The notes: generated by a model from the letters alone, not told the origin. Shown: positions 32,946 through 45,050, counted from the first letter of the stretch. The stretch is DNA of 64,000 nt from Anthopleura xanthogrammica (GCA_964019055.1 OZ025211.1:679135-743134); one strand, 5' to 3'. A program made the numbers and translations.

Positions 32946-33204
32946 ACAGCAAACAAACCCAAACAAGCAATCGAGGTCAGGTACAGACTAAAGTTACTTA
33001 AAATACATGCTGTTCTGTTCATCATGGCACCACATGTTCTCTGTGTACTATCCAGATCCTTGAGGGAGGTTATGAGATAAGTTGTATAGTTTTTAACCAT
33101 CGATATTAAAGGTTTTATGAAAAATTGTTTAATGTTTGAAAAGGTTTTTAACGCACGCGCTGTCCCAGGCAAACAACTACTTGGCCGGCGATCTTGGGAA
33201 TCAA

Positions 33205-33345
33205 GGGTGGTGTAGTGGTAGTACGCTTCCCTCTCATCTCTGGGGTCTCGGGGTTGATTCCTGGATTCAGCTTCACATGTGAGCAGAGTTTGATCTGACC
33301 AGCGAACCGGTTGTTTCAGGGTATCGATAAAATGTAAACTTTTGA
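33205..33345 (+). mobile_element. tRNA-derived SINE, plus orientation, short
   Basis: GGGTGGTGTAGTGGTAGTAC, CTCTCATCTCTGGGGTCTC and GGGGTTGATTCC form the tRNA-like head; GGTTGTTTCAGGGTATCGAT marks a single tail unit. Confidence 0.7.
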
Positions 33346-33563
33346 AGGAGCTAAGTGGAGTCATGGCTAACGAATAGATATATCATTATGCTAACCCTCC
33401 CCACCCCCCCCCCCCCCCTCCCCCTTCATAGACTTTGATCATTGGAAACACAGGAAGCCCAACATCTAAATATGAAAATCGAAATATATCATCAAATATC
33501 AGACGTTTTCTATGAAATCAATAACATTGGTTAAATCACAGATGGAAATAGAATTTAGCGTTT

Positions 33564-33753
33564 CAATAGACCTAATCGGCTAACGCGTTGCTATGTACGT
33601 TTCCACCCAACTCAAAGCCTCTGGGAATAAGAACTTTTGTTCGAAAATTTTTCTACGTCATATGAAAATACAAAAGACAAAGAATCTTATTCCCAGAGGT
33701 TTTGAGTTGGGTAGAAACGTACATAGCAACGCGTTAGCCGATTAGGTCTATTG
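33564..33753. mobile_element. Foldback MITE with about 67-base near-perfect arms
   Basis: CAATAGACCTAATCGGCTAA and onward to CCTCTGGGAATAAGA is mirrored by the inverse ending TTAGCCGATTAGGTCTATTG. Central spacer about 55 bases. Confidence 0.85.
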
Positions 33754-34878
33754 TGACGCTCTTCAAATTTTATTCGTCTGGAACACTGCGTACGATTGTG
33801 ACGTCATGCTACTTTCATATGGATTCTTCGAGCCATGCACGCACGGTAAAAAAACGCCGCATGTCGGATACTGCAGTTTTGTGACTTCCCACTGAGCCAA
33901 ATAGGGCAGCTGATCAGTTTATTGACCGGGTTTTTTTTCCCGGTTTATTTGACTTTTTTTTTTTTACTTTATTTGACAAGTTTGAATTCTTAATCAATTA
34001 TAATGAAAGCTATTCCGACGCTCATTAAGGTATCTGGATATGTTTAGGACCCCTGTACGCGCTACCTCAAATTTCGCACGGGCTTTCAAAACGGTATCTC
34101 AGATTTTTGATATCTTTTTTAGATCGCGCGTAATGACGCGTTAAATCCTGATGTTTCAATTTTCGGTGGTTATGATAGCAAAATAGACAATATTTTTTGA
34201 ATGTAAAAAAAATTTCAAAAATCTGAGACATCGTTTTTGAGATCATGTTGCGATTTATCATAATCCAAAGTTTCAGTTCGATCCCATATAATTCGAATGA
34301 GCTACAATGTTTAAAAAAAGTTATTTTGGTCACTCAAAAAACTGCGGAGAAACCCAATAACTTTTTTCGAGTTTCAAAACAGAAAATTCTAAATTGGTTT
34401 TCGAAAACTACGTTTATTTAGCATTCAGAAAATGTATACTTTTATATAATGATATTGAAAAGGCAGCGCGAAATTTGGATCGAGTGTAAATGAGTAATCT
34501 CGAAGGTATCCCGATACCTTCAGCACATTAGAACCGCTCTCTGACTTCTACGTGAATAGCGTGGTTGTAGAATTTTTGAGGTCTTTGATTGGTCATAACC
34601 CTCTCAAGTTTACACGGTTTACATGGCTTTAAGATATCATTCTTACGCACTTTACATTAGAATACTTGAAAAGTTCCGCAACAGATGAAACTATAGGGTT
34701 GAAACATGTCTAGGACTGTTGGAACATTGTAGAAACAAAAAGAATCGTTCACTGTGGCCTTAAACTTCACTGTAAGTATTTTTCGGCGTTGAATTATTGG
34801 CCAGAAGTTTCCACCGTTTCAGTATATTCATACTGATAACATACTCGGACGCTGTTTGTTGCGAGTTTTGGAAGAAAT

Positions 34879-34971
34879 ATTTCAAGGCTCAAAGCGTTTA
34901 CTAAAGAACTGTTTACAAAAGACACTGGAGAAGAAGAAGAAAGTGACTCTGGATTCAAGATAAAGGAAAAG
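34879..34971 (+). pseudogene. Orphan duplicate of the membrane-lipase first exon, start codon lost
   Basis: Ninety-three bases open in frame, ending in GAA AAG before the donor GTAAAG exactly as in the two lipase genes. The residues LKAFTKELF...EEEESDSGFKIKEK align with LKTFAEGIF...DDFDYDGFNMNPKKKEK of the functional first exons. At the position of the initiator ATG this copy has ATT, and an in-frame TAA lies just upstream, so it cannot start normally. It is 0.8 kb upstream of the intact first exon at 35770. It may be a dead alternative first exon or the relic of a third gene. Confidence 0.5.
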
Positions 34972-35769
34972 GTAAAGACTGTAGTTCGATGATACTTTTT
35001 TAACGTTTCCTTGACTGATTATGAGGCCCCTTTTGGGTGTCTAGATAACTGATATATATCTCTTTTTCGCTAAGTTTTAGCCCCAGGTACATCCCTTATA
35101 GATCCCGTATAGAGAATTCCCTTTTCTTGGTGATTGAAGCTCTCACTAAATCTTTTTTAAGCTTTCCCCGTCCAAATTTTCAGACACTATTCATAGTTTA
35201 CACTGTGACAGCTTGATTAACTCGATTAGAACCATTCATTTGTTCATTTTGCTGTAATGTATACATAAATTTCAAAAAGAATTGCTTTCAATTTCCTTTA
35301 AAGTCTAGCTCTATCGTAACTTGACTTGACATTGACCAAGGTTTGGTTGCCCAGTTTCGTGATTGCTAAATGTTTATCATATCATGGGTGATTAGCCAAT
35401 CCACTCGAATTGCGATCTATATAAAAGCTTGAGTACTTAACTTGAGCATCACTTATAGATGATTGATCATAATGCTTCTAATTGGTGATCGATCAATCCC
35501 ATGCCCACTCAATCGTACGATGTATGATCAAATCAATCATCGGGCTGTCATTACATGTATTTACGAGGAGAGGGCTGGTGCATTTTACTTTTGATCTGCA
35601 TATTTTTAAGAGGCCCTCACCCACATGCCCGCCCCCTCAATTTTTTTTGGGCAATTTGTTTTTTTCTAGGTACCCTCCAGATCCTGGGTCCTCGCTACGC
35701 CCCTGCAAATTGGTATTTCATACACATACTACTTTAACTAATAAACAATTATGCAAATCTCTCTCAAAG

Positions 35770-37868
35770 ATGATACCGTTGAAAACCTTTGCTGAAGGAA
35801 TCTTCGTTCAAGAACAAGATGACTTCGATTATGATGGGTTTAATATGAATCCCAAGAAGAAAGAAAAGGTAAAGCCTACGATTTCCAAATATTTTAACAA
35901 GACTTCCACGCTAATTTAAAAAAGATTTTAATCCTAGCTTTTGGACCAAAACGGTCCATCATAGATGTATTTACAAAAGTCAATTCAAAAACATAAGAAA
36001 ACTAATAAGCACGAGCTAATGTTAAATAATTATATTTAATCACAAAGATAGTAATAAAAAAATCCCGATAATTACAAAAGTTTTCGACTTGAGATAGAAT
36101 TCTTAAAGATTTAGAGTTTATTTGAGAGTTCATCCCTTTCTTCTCAAAGCCATTTGCACTAATCATTTTTTTTAATTTTCAGCTTTTTCCAGATCGTAAT
36201 GGCTGTGGTTGGACATGTCTTCGTTTTCTCATCAACATTCTTTTCGTTCTATCTTATCTCGTTCTTTCCGTCATCTTCGTTTCTTTCTTTGTTTCTGCTC
36301 TCGCTTTCAGTCTCAGTTTATCGCTGGACATGACCTTTGAGATGCTCTCTCCAGTGGGCTCCACGCAGTCCAAGAAGAACGTCATCTCAGTTTGCTTGTT
36401 CTTTCTTCTTTGTTGTGTTCTCGTCCTTGTCTCCTTGATGCTTTCGCTTTTCTGGGAAGTTCTCAAAGCTGTTCTCCTCAACATTACCATCAAGTACAAT
36501 ATTGCTCGAGTATTGCTTCTCTTATTTGTAGTAGTGATCAGTGGCGTATGGGCCGGTGTTGTTGCACCCAGTGGTTCTCAAGTCAGTTTTGCCGATTACT
36601 TTCAGTACATCTCCGTGGTAGCTTGGGTTACAGCCTTTGGGTTGTCGATTCTTGGATCACTACTTCTGATCATCTTGGTCTTTACATGTTCTGTCAAAAA
36701 CAAGAAGATTCTTTACTTTCTTGTTTGTTTTGCTGGCATTTTCATGATATTCTCTGTCATAAGTTCTGTTTCATTCGGCATTATCACTGATTCTTCAGGT
36801 GGAGTCATTGCCTTTGTGTTGCTGCTGCCATCTCTCACTGCCTTTGTTGTTGTGTATGCTTACTTCAGAGGTAAAATGAGAGACAGGAACAAGTATATCT
36901 TCAGCAAATATCCTTGTCTCTTGTATCTTATTCTTTTCTTGCTGACTACAACTATTTTTACTTCTGTTATGAACGCACCGACTGGATGTGGTAGTCAGTG
37001 CGAGGAGGAGGTTAAGAAAAATGCATCCACAGTCGACAGACAACCCTCACCGGCAGAACGCTACCAAATCTGTACCCAAAAATGGACCTCGAAGATGTTC
37101 AATATTGCTGAACTGGCTTTCTTTGCAAACCTGACTTATCACAGACAAGTCGTTAAAACCAATTCCACAGCAGTGCAGCAACTTGCCAATGGATTCTTTA
37201 AAAACAGAAGCATGACTTGGACAGTGAAGCATATTTCTAGTTCCATGCCATATTTCATTCATCTACAAACTGGAAATGTTCACGTCATCGGCATCCGTGG
37301 ATCCAAGAACATGTTGGAGTTTGTAGAAAGTGCGAAACTGTGGGATGAAACTGCTGTGCTACAATCCCTCGCGTTGGTTTTCCCGATTCTTCAGAATCTA
37401 CCCGTCAAATTTCAAGCAGAATACGTCTCCAAAAGCTCCTTTCTCAACAAAATCTTTCACGCAGGTTCCAACAGCCATTTCTTCCAATCAATCGAGGATT
37501 ACGTCAAAGAAGTAAAGAACACGAGTGAAGTGGTACTTGTTGGGCACTCTCTCGGAGGTGGCATCGCCAAGATCATCGGAGCCCGACACAAAATTCCCGC
37601 CGTTGCTTTCTCAAGCCCTGGAATCAGGAACAGCCATATCAAGTTAGGATTCTCACTTCAAGATGCCATGAAGTTTGCAGTGACCATCGCTCCTGATGGG
37701 GATGTAATTCCAATGGTCGATCAAATGTATGGCCAGGTCCAGACTATTCGATGTACGGGAGCGAATTTCGTCCAGTGTCATCTGATTTCAAGGACGTTTT
37801 GTGAGTTGCAATTTGGATGTGGAACTTTAATGCCCGGATGTGAATCTATAATCAATACCCAGCAATAG
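35770..37868 (+). CDS. Seven-pass membrane protein with class-3 lipase domain, copy 1, 594 aa
   Basis: Exons 35770-35868 (33 codons, MIPLKTFAEGIF start) and 36183-37868, phase-0 intron of 314 bases. After a cytosolic-looking acidic/basic start there are seven hydrophobic segments between about residues 44 and 298, then a soluble region of about 290 residues. That region has VVLVGHSLGGGIAKIIG, the class-3 (fungal/DAG-lipase type) nucleophile elbow with Ser489. It also has PDGDVIPMVD (likely acid) and a late His in QCHLIS as candidate triad members. Sequons after TM7 (NLT, NST, NRS, NTS) suggest the lipase faces the lumen or outside. Membrane-anchored class-3 lipases such as DAG lipases have four passes, so seven is unusual. 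The substrate is unknown. It pairs with the inverted copy at 41755-43796. Confidence 0.85.
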
Positions 37869-37937
37869 TAATATAAACAGTATACATTGTAATCATGCCT
37901 ATAGTAGACCGCACAAACCTCACAGGTCTTTAGATAC

Positions 37938-37938
37938 A

Positions 37939-37970
<32 letters not shown>

Positions 37971-38140
37971 CTTTATTTATGTGTCAATATCATCTAGCTT
38001 ACATATAAATAGTATGTTAATTGGGGACACCTATCTAAGACCCAATAAAAAACCCATATCATACCCAGTTAAATAAAATGAATAAAAGAGAAGGTAATAG
38101 GCCTTCCCTGACCCCGCATATACGTCTAGAGCCGAAGTAC
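37938..38140 (-). mobile_element. Possible non-LTR retrotransposon 3' end
   Basis: On the minus strand a stretch ending ACACATAAATAAAGTTTATT runs into (ATT)n, the usual form of a short-repeat LINE tail. No coding part is retained, and the family is not identified. Confidence 0.4.
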
Positions 38141-38229
38141 TGTTACAGCTAGTTCTTTAGTCATATTGTATTTTTCGTATTATTTCGCGTCCTATGTTTA
38201 TAGGCAACAACAAAAATAGAACTTTTACT

Positions 38230-38511
38230 AAAGGCGCGATTACACGAAGCAATTTTCTCTGCAACTTGTCTCGCAACGGCGTTGCGACACAAGTTGCAAG
38301 AGGATTTACACGGCCCGGTGCAACGGAGATGCAATCGTGGCCAAATTAAGTAGAAACGAATTCTACTTTTCGCAACGATTGCTGCAACTTGTCTCGCAAC
38401 ATTTTTCAAATTGCGCTGTAGGTTACACGCCGCAATGCTCCATGCAACTTGTGTCGCAACGCCGTTGCGACACAAGTTGCAGATAAAATTGCTTCGTGTA
38501 ATCGCCCCTTA
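38230..38511. mobile_element. Foldback MITE, GCAACTTG-rich
   Basis: AAAGGCGCGATTACACGAAG and its inverse CTTCGTGTAATCGCCCCTT bound a self-complementary body with repeated GCAACTTGTSTCGCAAC blocks in both orientations. A diverged relative appears at 52130-52376. Confidence 0.8.
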
Positions 38512-38760
38512 AGTGGAAGCCATTTTATTTAGTTTAACGCTTGAATTTTGACAATCGGCGCATCCTCAAACGAAAAATTGCCTTGTCTAAGCAGTGGTAA
38601 CTTTCGTAATGATCGGGGAAAAAAATAAAGCTAAGCCAGTAAAACTCATGGAAAAGAGAAAGACGAAGTACAAGGAACTGAACCTTTGCTAATAGGGTAG
38701 AATCTGAGGCATTACAGGATAAATCGATTGTTCCAGCAAACATGGCTTCCACATAAAGTC

Positions 38761-38922
38761 TGGTTCACAAAAGCGTCGGAATCAGAATCGGAAACAACAT
38801 ACGCAGACTCAGTAGTGTACTGACTGCTCATTAACAGTGCTTTTCACACCTATGTAATATAAATGCGATACTGAGTCTGTGTATCTTGCTTACGATTCTG
38901 ATTCCGACGCTAGTGTGAACCA
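38761..38922. mobile_element. Foldback MITE
   Basis: TGGTTCACAAAAGCGTCGGA with ATCAGAATCG is mirrored by CGATTCTGATTCCGACGCTA and GTGTGAACCA. Arms about 60 bases including the GACTCAGTA block. Confidence 0.8.
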
Positions 38923-39034
38923 TTTTTTTCGAACCTTTCCATGCTATGGGCTATAAATGAAGTTCAAACAAGTTCAAACAAATATGCATCAGCTTTCATG
39001 ATCAATTTTCATTGAATTATTTTGTTTACGAGAC

Positions 39035-39095
<61 letters not shown>

Positions 39096-39096
39096 G

Positions 39097-39450
39097 TTAC
39101 CTTGCTTGGCAGAGGTTTCCTTATTTCTCTCCTCTAACGAGAAGGAAAAGAAACCTCTGCACGGATCTGCTCGAAGCAGATTACTATAGATTACTCACAA
39201 CCGGTTTTAAACCCGTGAAAACCAGTTTGAATTTTCACGCATGTCACGATATAAAGTAGCCACTGACTATTAACGAGCCCGGTTATTTCATCCGCTGGCA
39301 TGGTCTGAGTCTGCGATGCTACTTCAACTGACGTTCTGATGACGTTGCATTTTCGCGCATGCTCGACAGAATATCAAGCAGATCCGTGCAGAGGTTTTCT
39401 TTTCTTTTCGTTAGAGGAGAGAAATAAGGAAATCTCTGCCAAGCAGGGTA
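39097..39450. mobile_element. Foldback MITE with about 85-base arms
   Basis: TACCTTGCTTGGCAGAGGTT through CACGGATCTGCT at the left is mirrored by GCAGATCCGTGCAGAGG through CTCTGCCAAGCAGGGTA at the right, with a spacer of about 190 bases. Confidence 0.85.
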
Positions 39451-40034
39451 TATGATTGTCGTTAACTTAAGAGAAAATCACGTAAAAAATCCGTAAAAAC
39501 AGCTTTGGCACAACCATACATCTTGACGATGGTTATTTTATATCAACACTTATATTATTACAGGACGCCTGTTGGTAGCAGAGGCGTAAGCCAATGAATG
39601 GACTACTCTGTAGTTTATTTCATTCTAAATAAAGGTTTCTATCTATTAGTTGAACGGTGGAATCGTTCACACTAAGATATATTTCATTTTTTCATATAAC
39701 TGAATTAAGTTAATCAAGTGATATACAGTTTCAAAGTTGTAAGTTTAGTTTTGAATTCCGCTGTTCACCACAAGTGTACATTTTCGGGATCCGCTATTCA
39801 TAAATGTCAAAATAATAGAGTACTTTTTCCTGGTATTTCCTTTGATTTCCCTGTTCCATTTTTTCAGGACTCAGTTTCCTAGAGTGCATTACGAGCTTTG
39901 ATGCACATTGCCTATTGTTGCATTAACCACAGTCATTCAAGCAATCAGAAACTTTTAATGAAGTCGCATACACTATTTCGTTATATATATTTTTATTATC
40001 ATTTTTATCTAATAAATGTATATTACAATTTCAG

Positions 40035-40400
40035 AACATAAACATCATTGATGTGTTCTTGCTGCAGCTAGCGTTACTTGGATCTATCACGTGGATGATA
40101 CCTCCCACTATTTCCTATTTTGGACCATATGTCATTTTCTTGAGTATTTTTCTTTCTTTACCAGAAATGCTAGAAAAAAAATACACATGGGAATACAGCT
40201 ATATTCACACTTTATGCTCTAAGCCGGAAGTAGTATGGAAGGGATACAAGTTGAAAGTAAATGGCCTATTGTTGTAAACGAGCTTTTTTTTTCAGGTGAA
40301 CGGAATCTTTAGATATTTAATCTTCTATCTTTGCTGGCTCACGGCCCTTAGATCTTGTTTCGTTCCATTCTTTTGTCTTAACTCCTTTCCGGCTTACAGC
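40035..40400 (+). CDS. Two candidate exons of an unidentified membrane protein
   Basis: Exon 40035-40256 (222 bases) follows a TTTCAG acceptor and ends at GTAAAT; exon 40296-40400 (105 bases) follows TTTTTTTTCAG and ends at GTAAGTG. Both are phase 0, stop-free and join in frame. The product contains hydrophobic stretches (VFLLQLALLGSITWM, YVIFLSIFLSL, YLIFYLCWL) and an aromatic loop (TWEYSYIHTLCSKPEVVW). I do not recognise the family, and found no start, stop or further exons. It could be part of a gene between the two lipases, a relic, or a chance open stretch; intron 40257-40295 is only 39 bases, which is short. Confidence 0.35.
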
Positions 40401-40719
40401 GTAAGTGTGTATTTCAAAAAACGTTGAATACTGAAAACTGAATATTGCCGCATTCTAAATAGCGCATTCCAAGACCAAAATCCATTTTTGTCAATTCTTG
40501 TGTTTTGGAGTCCACGTGAGCTTCGGTGAGCGTAAGAATTGGTTACAAATGGATTGCCAGACACATTCAAACAATTCTTTAAGGATTTGCCTGGGTGTTT
40601 TAGACAACCAGGACAAAAGGAATGACCACAATCAACAATGCATTACGGTCTTAGAATTACGGTATTCACAGATTTTTGAAATAGCTGTATTCCTAACAAA
40701 CTGTTATTCCCTAAAGCAT

Positions 40720-40925
40720 GGGAAGTACGGATGGTGTGTGCTTCTAATGTGTCGCATCTCACCAATGCGACCCGAGTTCGAGTCCCACCGGGCTCGGTGT
40801 GGAATGTGAGTAGAGTCTCTCCTGTGCTACGATAGTTTTTCTACGGCTTCTCCGGTTTTCCTCCCTCCGCAAAAATCAACTTCTAAAATCCAATTCCATC
40901 ATGGACTTTCACCTAGTCAGTTTAA
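40720..40925 (+). mobile_element. tRNA-derived SINE, plus orientation
   Basis: A diverged head (GATGGTGTGTGCTTCTAATG, GAGTTCGAGTCCC as B box) is followed by the family body TCTCCGGTTTTCCTCCCTCC. Tail differs from the minisatellite-type copies. Confidence 0.65.
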
Positions 40926-41295
40926 AGTTTGAGGCTAGCTCGACTTTGTGAATGTCCCACGATGTGATACAACAGTCAAAGCTTAATAGAAAACTCACTA
41001 AAACTTCTGAGTTGGGTAGTAAAAGAGCAATTATTTAAAGTAAAAAAATACTGCTGTCTGCAATAATATTTGAGTTGTATATAGGAATGATACAGAAGGT
41101 GATTCAGTTTATTAAGTGTTTTTACTTCCGTTCATCAAATGTACAGCGTTCTGAGTCAGTAAACTATGAACTAGTAAATCCTATGTTAATATGGAGGGAC
41201 AGAAATATGAAAAGTGCGCTTAAGAAATATATATCTAACGTTAAAAGTGACACTAAACCAATCAGGTTGTTGGGTAGCGGTATACATCTATTTCA

Positions 41296-41545
41296 AAAAA
41301 GGTTGGTGAAGGTTTTGTTGCATGTTGTATGCTGCATGTTGCTTACTAAGCTTGAAATGTAATATATTCATAGTTAAATAATGTCAGCACAGAAGAAAAT
41401 ATGCTGGAAAAACATGCAGACAAAGTTTGGGAAAATCCCATATTGTTGTGACCTTTCGCTGATTGAATCCACATCGCCCATCGTGCATTTCAGGCTTGGT
41501 ATGCAGCATGCAACAAAACCTTCACCAACGTTTTTCGAAATAACT
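41296..41545. repeat. Short inverted repeat, about 50-base arms
   Basis: AAAAAGGTTGGTGAAGGTTT and following GCATGTTG...GCTTGAAATG is mirrored near 41485-41545 (CATTTCAGGCTTGGTATGCA ... CCTTCACCAACGTTTTT). Spacer about 130 bases. Nothing else recognised between 40926 and 41754. Confidence 0.65.
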
Positions 41546-41754
41546 GTATGTGCATTAGCAAACATTAGTTCCATCTTCCTAACCTTCAGTTTTCAATTGT
41601 TAGTTCAATTATTCGACAGGCCGGATTGACCTTTCTTTAAAGTTACAGGGAACCCATTATATGATATAAGGCAAAAGACTGCCTGCAAAGTAAGTATATC
41701 TAACCTAAAAATTAATGCATAGCATGGATGTACCTAAACATTAACGTAATTTCC

Positions 41755-43796
41755 TTAATTATCGATTACAGATTCACATCCAGGCATTAAAATCCCACAA
41801 TTACTTTGCAACTCACAAAACGTCCTTGAAATCACATGACACTGGACGAAATTCTCTCCGGTACATCGAATAGTCTGGACCTGGCCATACATTTGATCGA
41901 CCATTGAAATAACATCCCCATCAGGAACGATAGTTACTGTAAACTTCATGGCATCTTGAAGTGAGAATCCTAACTTGATATGGCTGTTCCCGATTCCAGG
42001 GCTTGAGAAAGCAACGGTGGGAATTTTGTGTCGGGCTCCGATGATCTTGGCGATGCCACCTCCGAGAGAGTGCCCAACAAGTACCACTTCACTCGTGTTT
42101 TTTAATTCTTTGACGTAATCCTCGATTGATTGGAAGAAATGGCTGTTGGAACCTGCGTGAAAGATTTTGTTGAGAAAGGAGCTTTTGGAGACGTATTCTG
42201 CTCGAAATTTGACGGGTAGATTCTGAAGAATCGGGAAAACCAAGGCGAGGGATTGTAGCACAGCAGTTTCATCCCACAGTTTCGCACTTTCTACAAACTC
42301 CAACATGTTTTGAGGGCCACGGATGCCGATGACGTGAACATTTCCAGTTTGTAAATGAATGAAATATGGCATTGACCTGGAAATATGTTTCACTGTCCAA
42401 GTCATGCCTCGAGTTGTAAAGAATCCATTAGCAAGTTGTCTTACTGCTGTGGAATTGTCTTTAAGAACATGTCTGTTGTAAGTCAGGTTTGCAAAGAAAG
42501 CCATTTCAGCAATATTGAACATTTTTGAGGTCCATCTTTGGGTGCAGATTTGGTAGTGTTCTGTTGTGAAGGGCTGTCTGTCAACTGCGACAGCATTCCT
42601 CTCGAGACCCTCCTTACAGTGACTACCACATCCAGTCGGTGCGTTCATAACAGAAGTAAAAATAGCTGTAGTCAGCAAGAAAAGAATAAGATACAAGAGA
42701 CAAGGATATTTGCTGAAGATATACTTGTTCCTGTCTCTCATTTTACCTCTGAAGTAAGCATACACAACAACAAAGGCAGTGAGAGATGGCAGCAGCAACG
42801 CAAATGCGATGATACTAACTGAAGAATCAGTGATAATGCCGAATGAAATAGGACTGATTACGGCGAATAACACGAAAATAACAGCAACACTAACATGAAC
42901 ATAAAGAATCTTCTTGTTTTTGACAGAACATGTAAAGACCAAGATGATCAGAAGTAGTGATCCAAGAATCGACAACCCAAAGGCTGCAACCCAAGCTACC
43001 ACGGAGATGTACTGAAAGTAATCGGCAAAACTGACTTGAGAACCACTGGGTGCAACAACACCGGCCAACACGCCACTGATCACTACTACAAATAAGAGAA
43101 GCAATACTCGAGCAATATTGTACTTGATGGTAATGTTGAGGAGAACAGCTTTGAGAACTTCCCAGAAAAGCGAAAGCATCAAGGAAACAAGGACGAGAAC
43201 ACAACAAAGAAGAAAGAACAAGCAAACTGAGATGACGTTCTTCTTGGACTGCGTGGAGCCCACTGGAGAGAGCATCTCAAAGGTCATGTCCAGTGATAAA
43301 CTGAGACTGAAAGCGAGAGCAGAAACAAAGAAAGAAATGAAGATGATGGAAAGAACGAGATAAGATAGAACGAAAAGAATGTTGATGAGAAAACGAAGAC
43401 ATGTCCAACCACAGCCATTACGATCAGGAAAAAGCTGAAAATTAAAAAAAATGATTAGTGCAAATGGCTTTGAGAAGAAAGGGATGAACTCTTAAAGAAA
43501 TGTTATGCGAAGCATCATGAAATAACAACTAATATCAGCCATGCCATTAAAAAGTATCGATTTTCAAAACTGAAATGTTTATCCGCAAAGATGACATCCG
43601 ATCAACACAAAGTTGTGATAAATATTTGCCTATTTTAAGATAAATTATTTGGCAACATCAATATAATATTTAAATATTTGTAAATCGTAGGCTTTACCTT
43701 TTCTTTCTTCTTGGGATTCATATTAAACCCATCATAATCGAAGTCATCTTGTTCTGGAACAAAGATTCCTTCAGCAAAGGTTTTCAAGGGTATCAT
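41755..43796 (-). CDS. Seven-pass membrane protein with class-3 lipase domain, copy 2, 592 aa
   Basis: Exons 43796-43698 (33 codons) and 43434-41755, phase-0 intron of 263 bases. It is the inverted paralogue of the gene at 35770-37868: roughly nine residues in ten match by eye, including the start MIPLKTFAEGIFV, the TM block and the nucleophile elbow VVLVGHSLGGGIAKIIG. Differences cluster in TM5/TM6 (VHVSVAVIFVLFAVISPIS against FLVCFAGIFMIFSVISSVS) and in the segment after the Cys-rich linker. The intron end and about 50 bases upstream of it are also conserved between copies. The two genes are tail to tail, 3.9 kb apart. Catalytic motifs are intact in both, so both look functional. Confidence 0.87.
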
Positions 43797-45050
43797 CTTT
43801 CTTCCTTGGGGTTTGGTTGCCTGTTTTGTTATGTGAAACTTTGATGATATCTTTAATTTTGTAAAGTTTGACGTCGGTGAAGTTTAGTCTCAACCTTCCT
43901 GGCACTTGCTTCTCTGCACACAGTCGCAGCGAGAAAAGAGTCTTAAATCAGTGCTAAATTTGATTAACAGCAGATTTCTAAAGTCTTTCAATCTGATTTT
44001 GGCAATTCGATGAGGACACAAAATCCACCTCGCTTTTACCTCGATACGCTTTTGCTGTTCTGCTTCCTAGGAACGTTCGAGAACCAGCTCAAAGTAGCGT
44101 TAGCAGTAATGTTGTTTGTCATCAATAGCTGTTATGATAACTTAACGATATGCTAATAGTTAAAATTGACGCACGAAAGCGTTCGTCTGTGAAACAATAC
44201 ATTCTTCAGTTTCCCATAATAACCGAAAATAACTTGAAAACAATGCATAGTCTGCATGTATAACATTATGATCAACATGAGTGAATATGAAAGCTAGAAT
44301 TGAGCTCTCAAAATAAGCACAGCACTTGCCACTCAAAAAAAGAACAATAAGTACAACTACCCCCAAAATGAAAATTATTTTATAATTGTATTTATCTCTT
44401 TGTGCTAAGTGCTATGCTAATTCAGATTCCAAGTGGGGCCCACATCTTGTACTGTGTCTAGTCGATTTGTCGCTGGTTTCTGGTAATCAGACCTTTACGA
44501 ATTCGTTTGAGTGACCACAGAACAATGGCTCCAAGTCGAGGTTGTACTTGATGTGTTCATACATTTACCGTATTCTATTCAGTCCAACCTCGAGTTGAAG
44601 CCATTAGAAAGAAATCCGACAACTGATATAAAATATTTAACAGAAAAAAATTGTAGGAGCAATGGGACGAATGATGAAAGACTGCATAATATAACTTTTT
44701 CAGTATTTCTACTTTAATTTAATTAAATCACAAGAAGAAAAACAAGCACGCGTGGTTCGTATTGCTCTTGGAATATAGAAATGATGATGATGCTACAGTA
44801 GAACTAACCAAGTGTCACTGACACTGACGTATAACGTGTGATGTAGTGATGTGCACCACTTCATCAAGAATGAATTCACTAATAGTCCAATGATTCAAGG
44901 AATCATCATCGGATGACATCTCATCGTGGTGTCACATTTTAGTGATTACGGCTAGGAAATATACCATGGATTATAACAAATAAACTGATGTGGTAAGGAA
45001 ATGGAATGTACAGTATCTTGCATTCGTAATGGTTACATCCACTCCGTGTT

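Larger units (their letters stand above)
32946..34878. other. Intergenic region between FAM50 and the lipase cluster
   Basis: Contains a SINE (33205-33345), a C-rich tract (33402-33423) and a foldback MITE (33564-33753). The stretch 34020-34515 is bounded by AAGGTATCTGGATATG and GGTATCCCGATACCTTC, which hints at another inverted element, but I could not confirm arms. No gene seen. Confidence 0.55.
37869..40034. other. Intergenic spacer rich in foldback elements
   Basis: Holds a probable LINE 3' end (37938-38140), three foldback MITEs (38230-38511, 38761-38922, 39097-39450) and an (ATT)n tract at 39040-39095. From 39451 to 40034 nothing is recognised. Confidence 0.65.
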
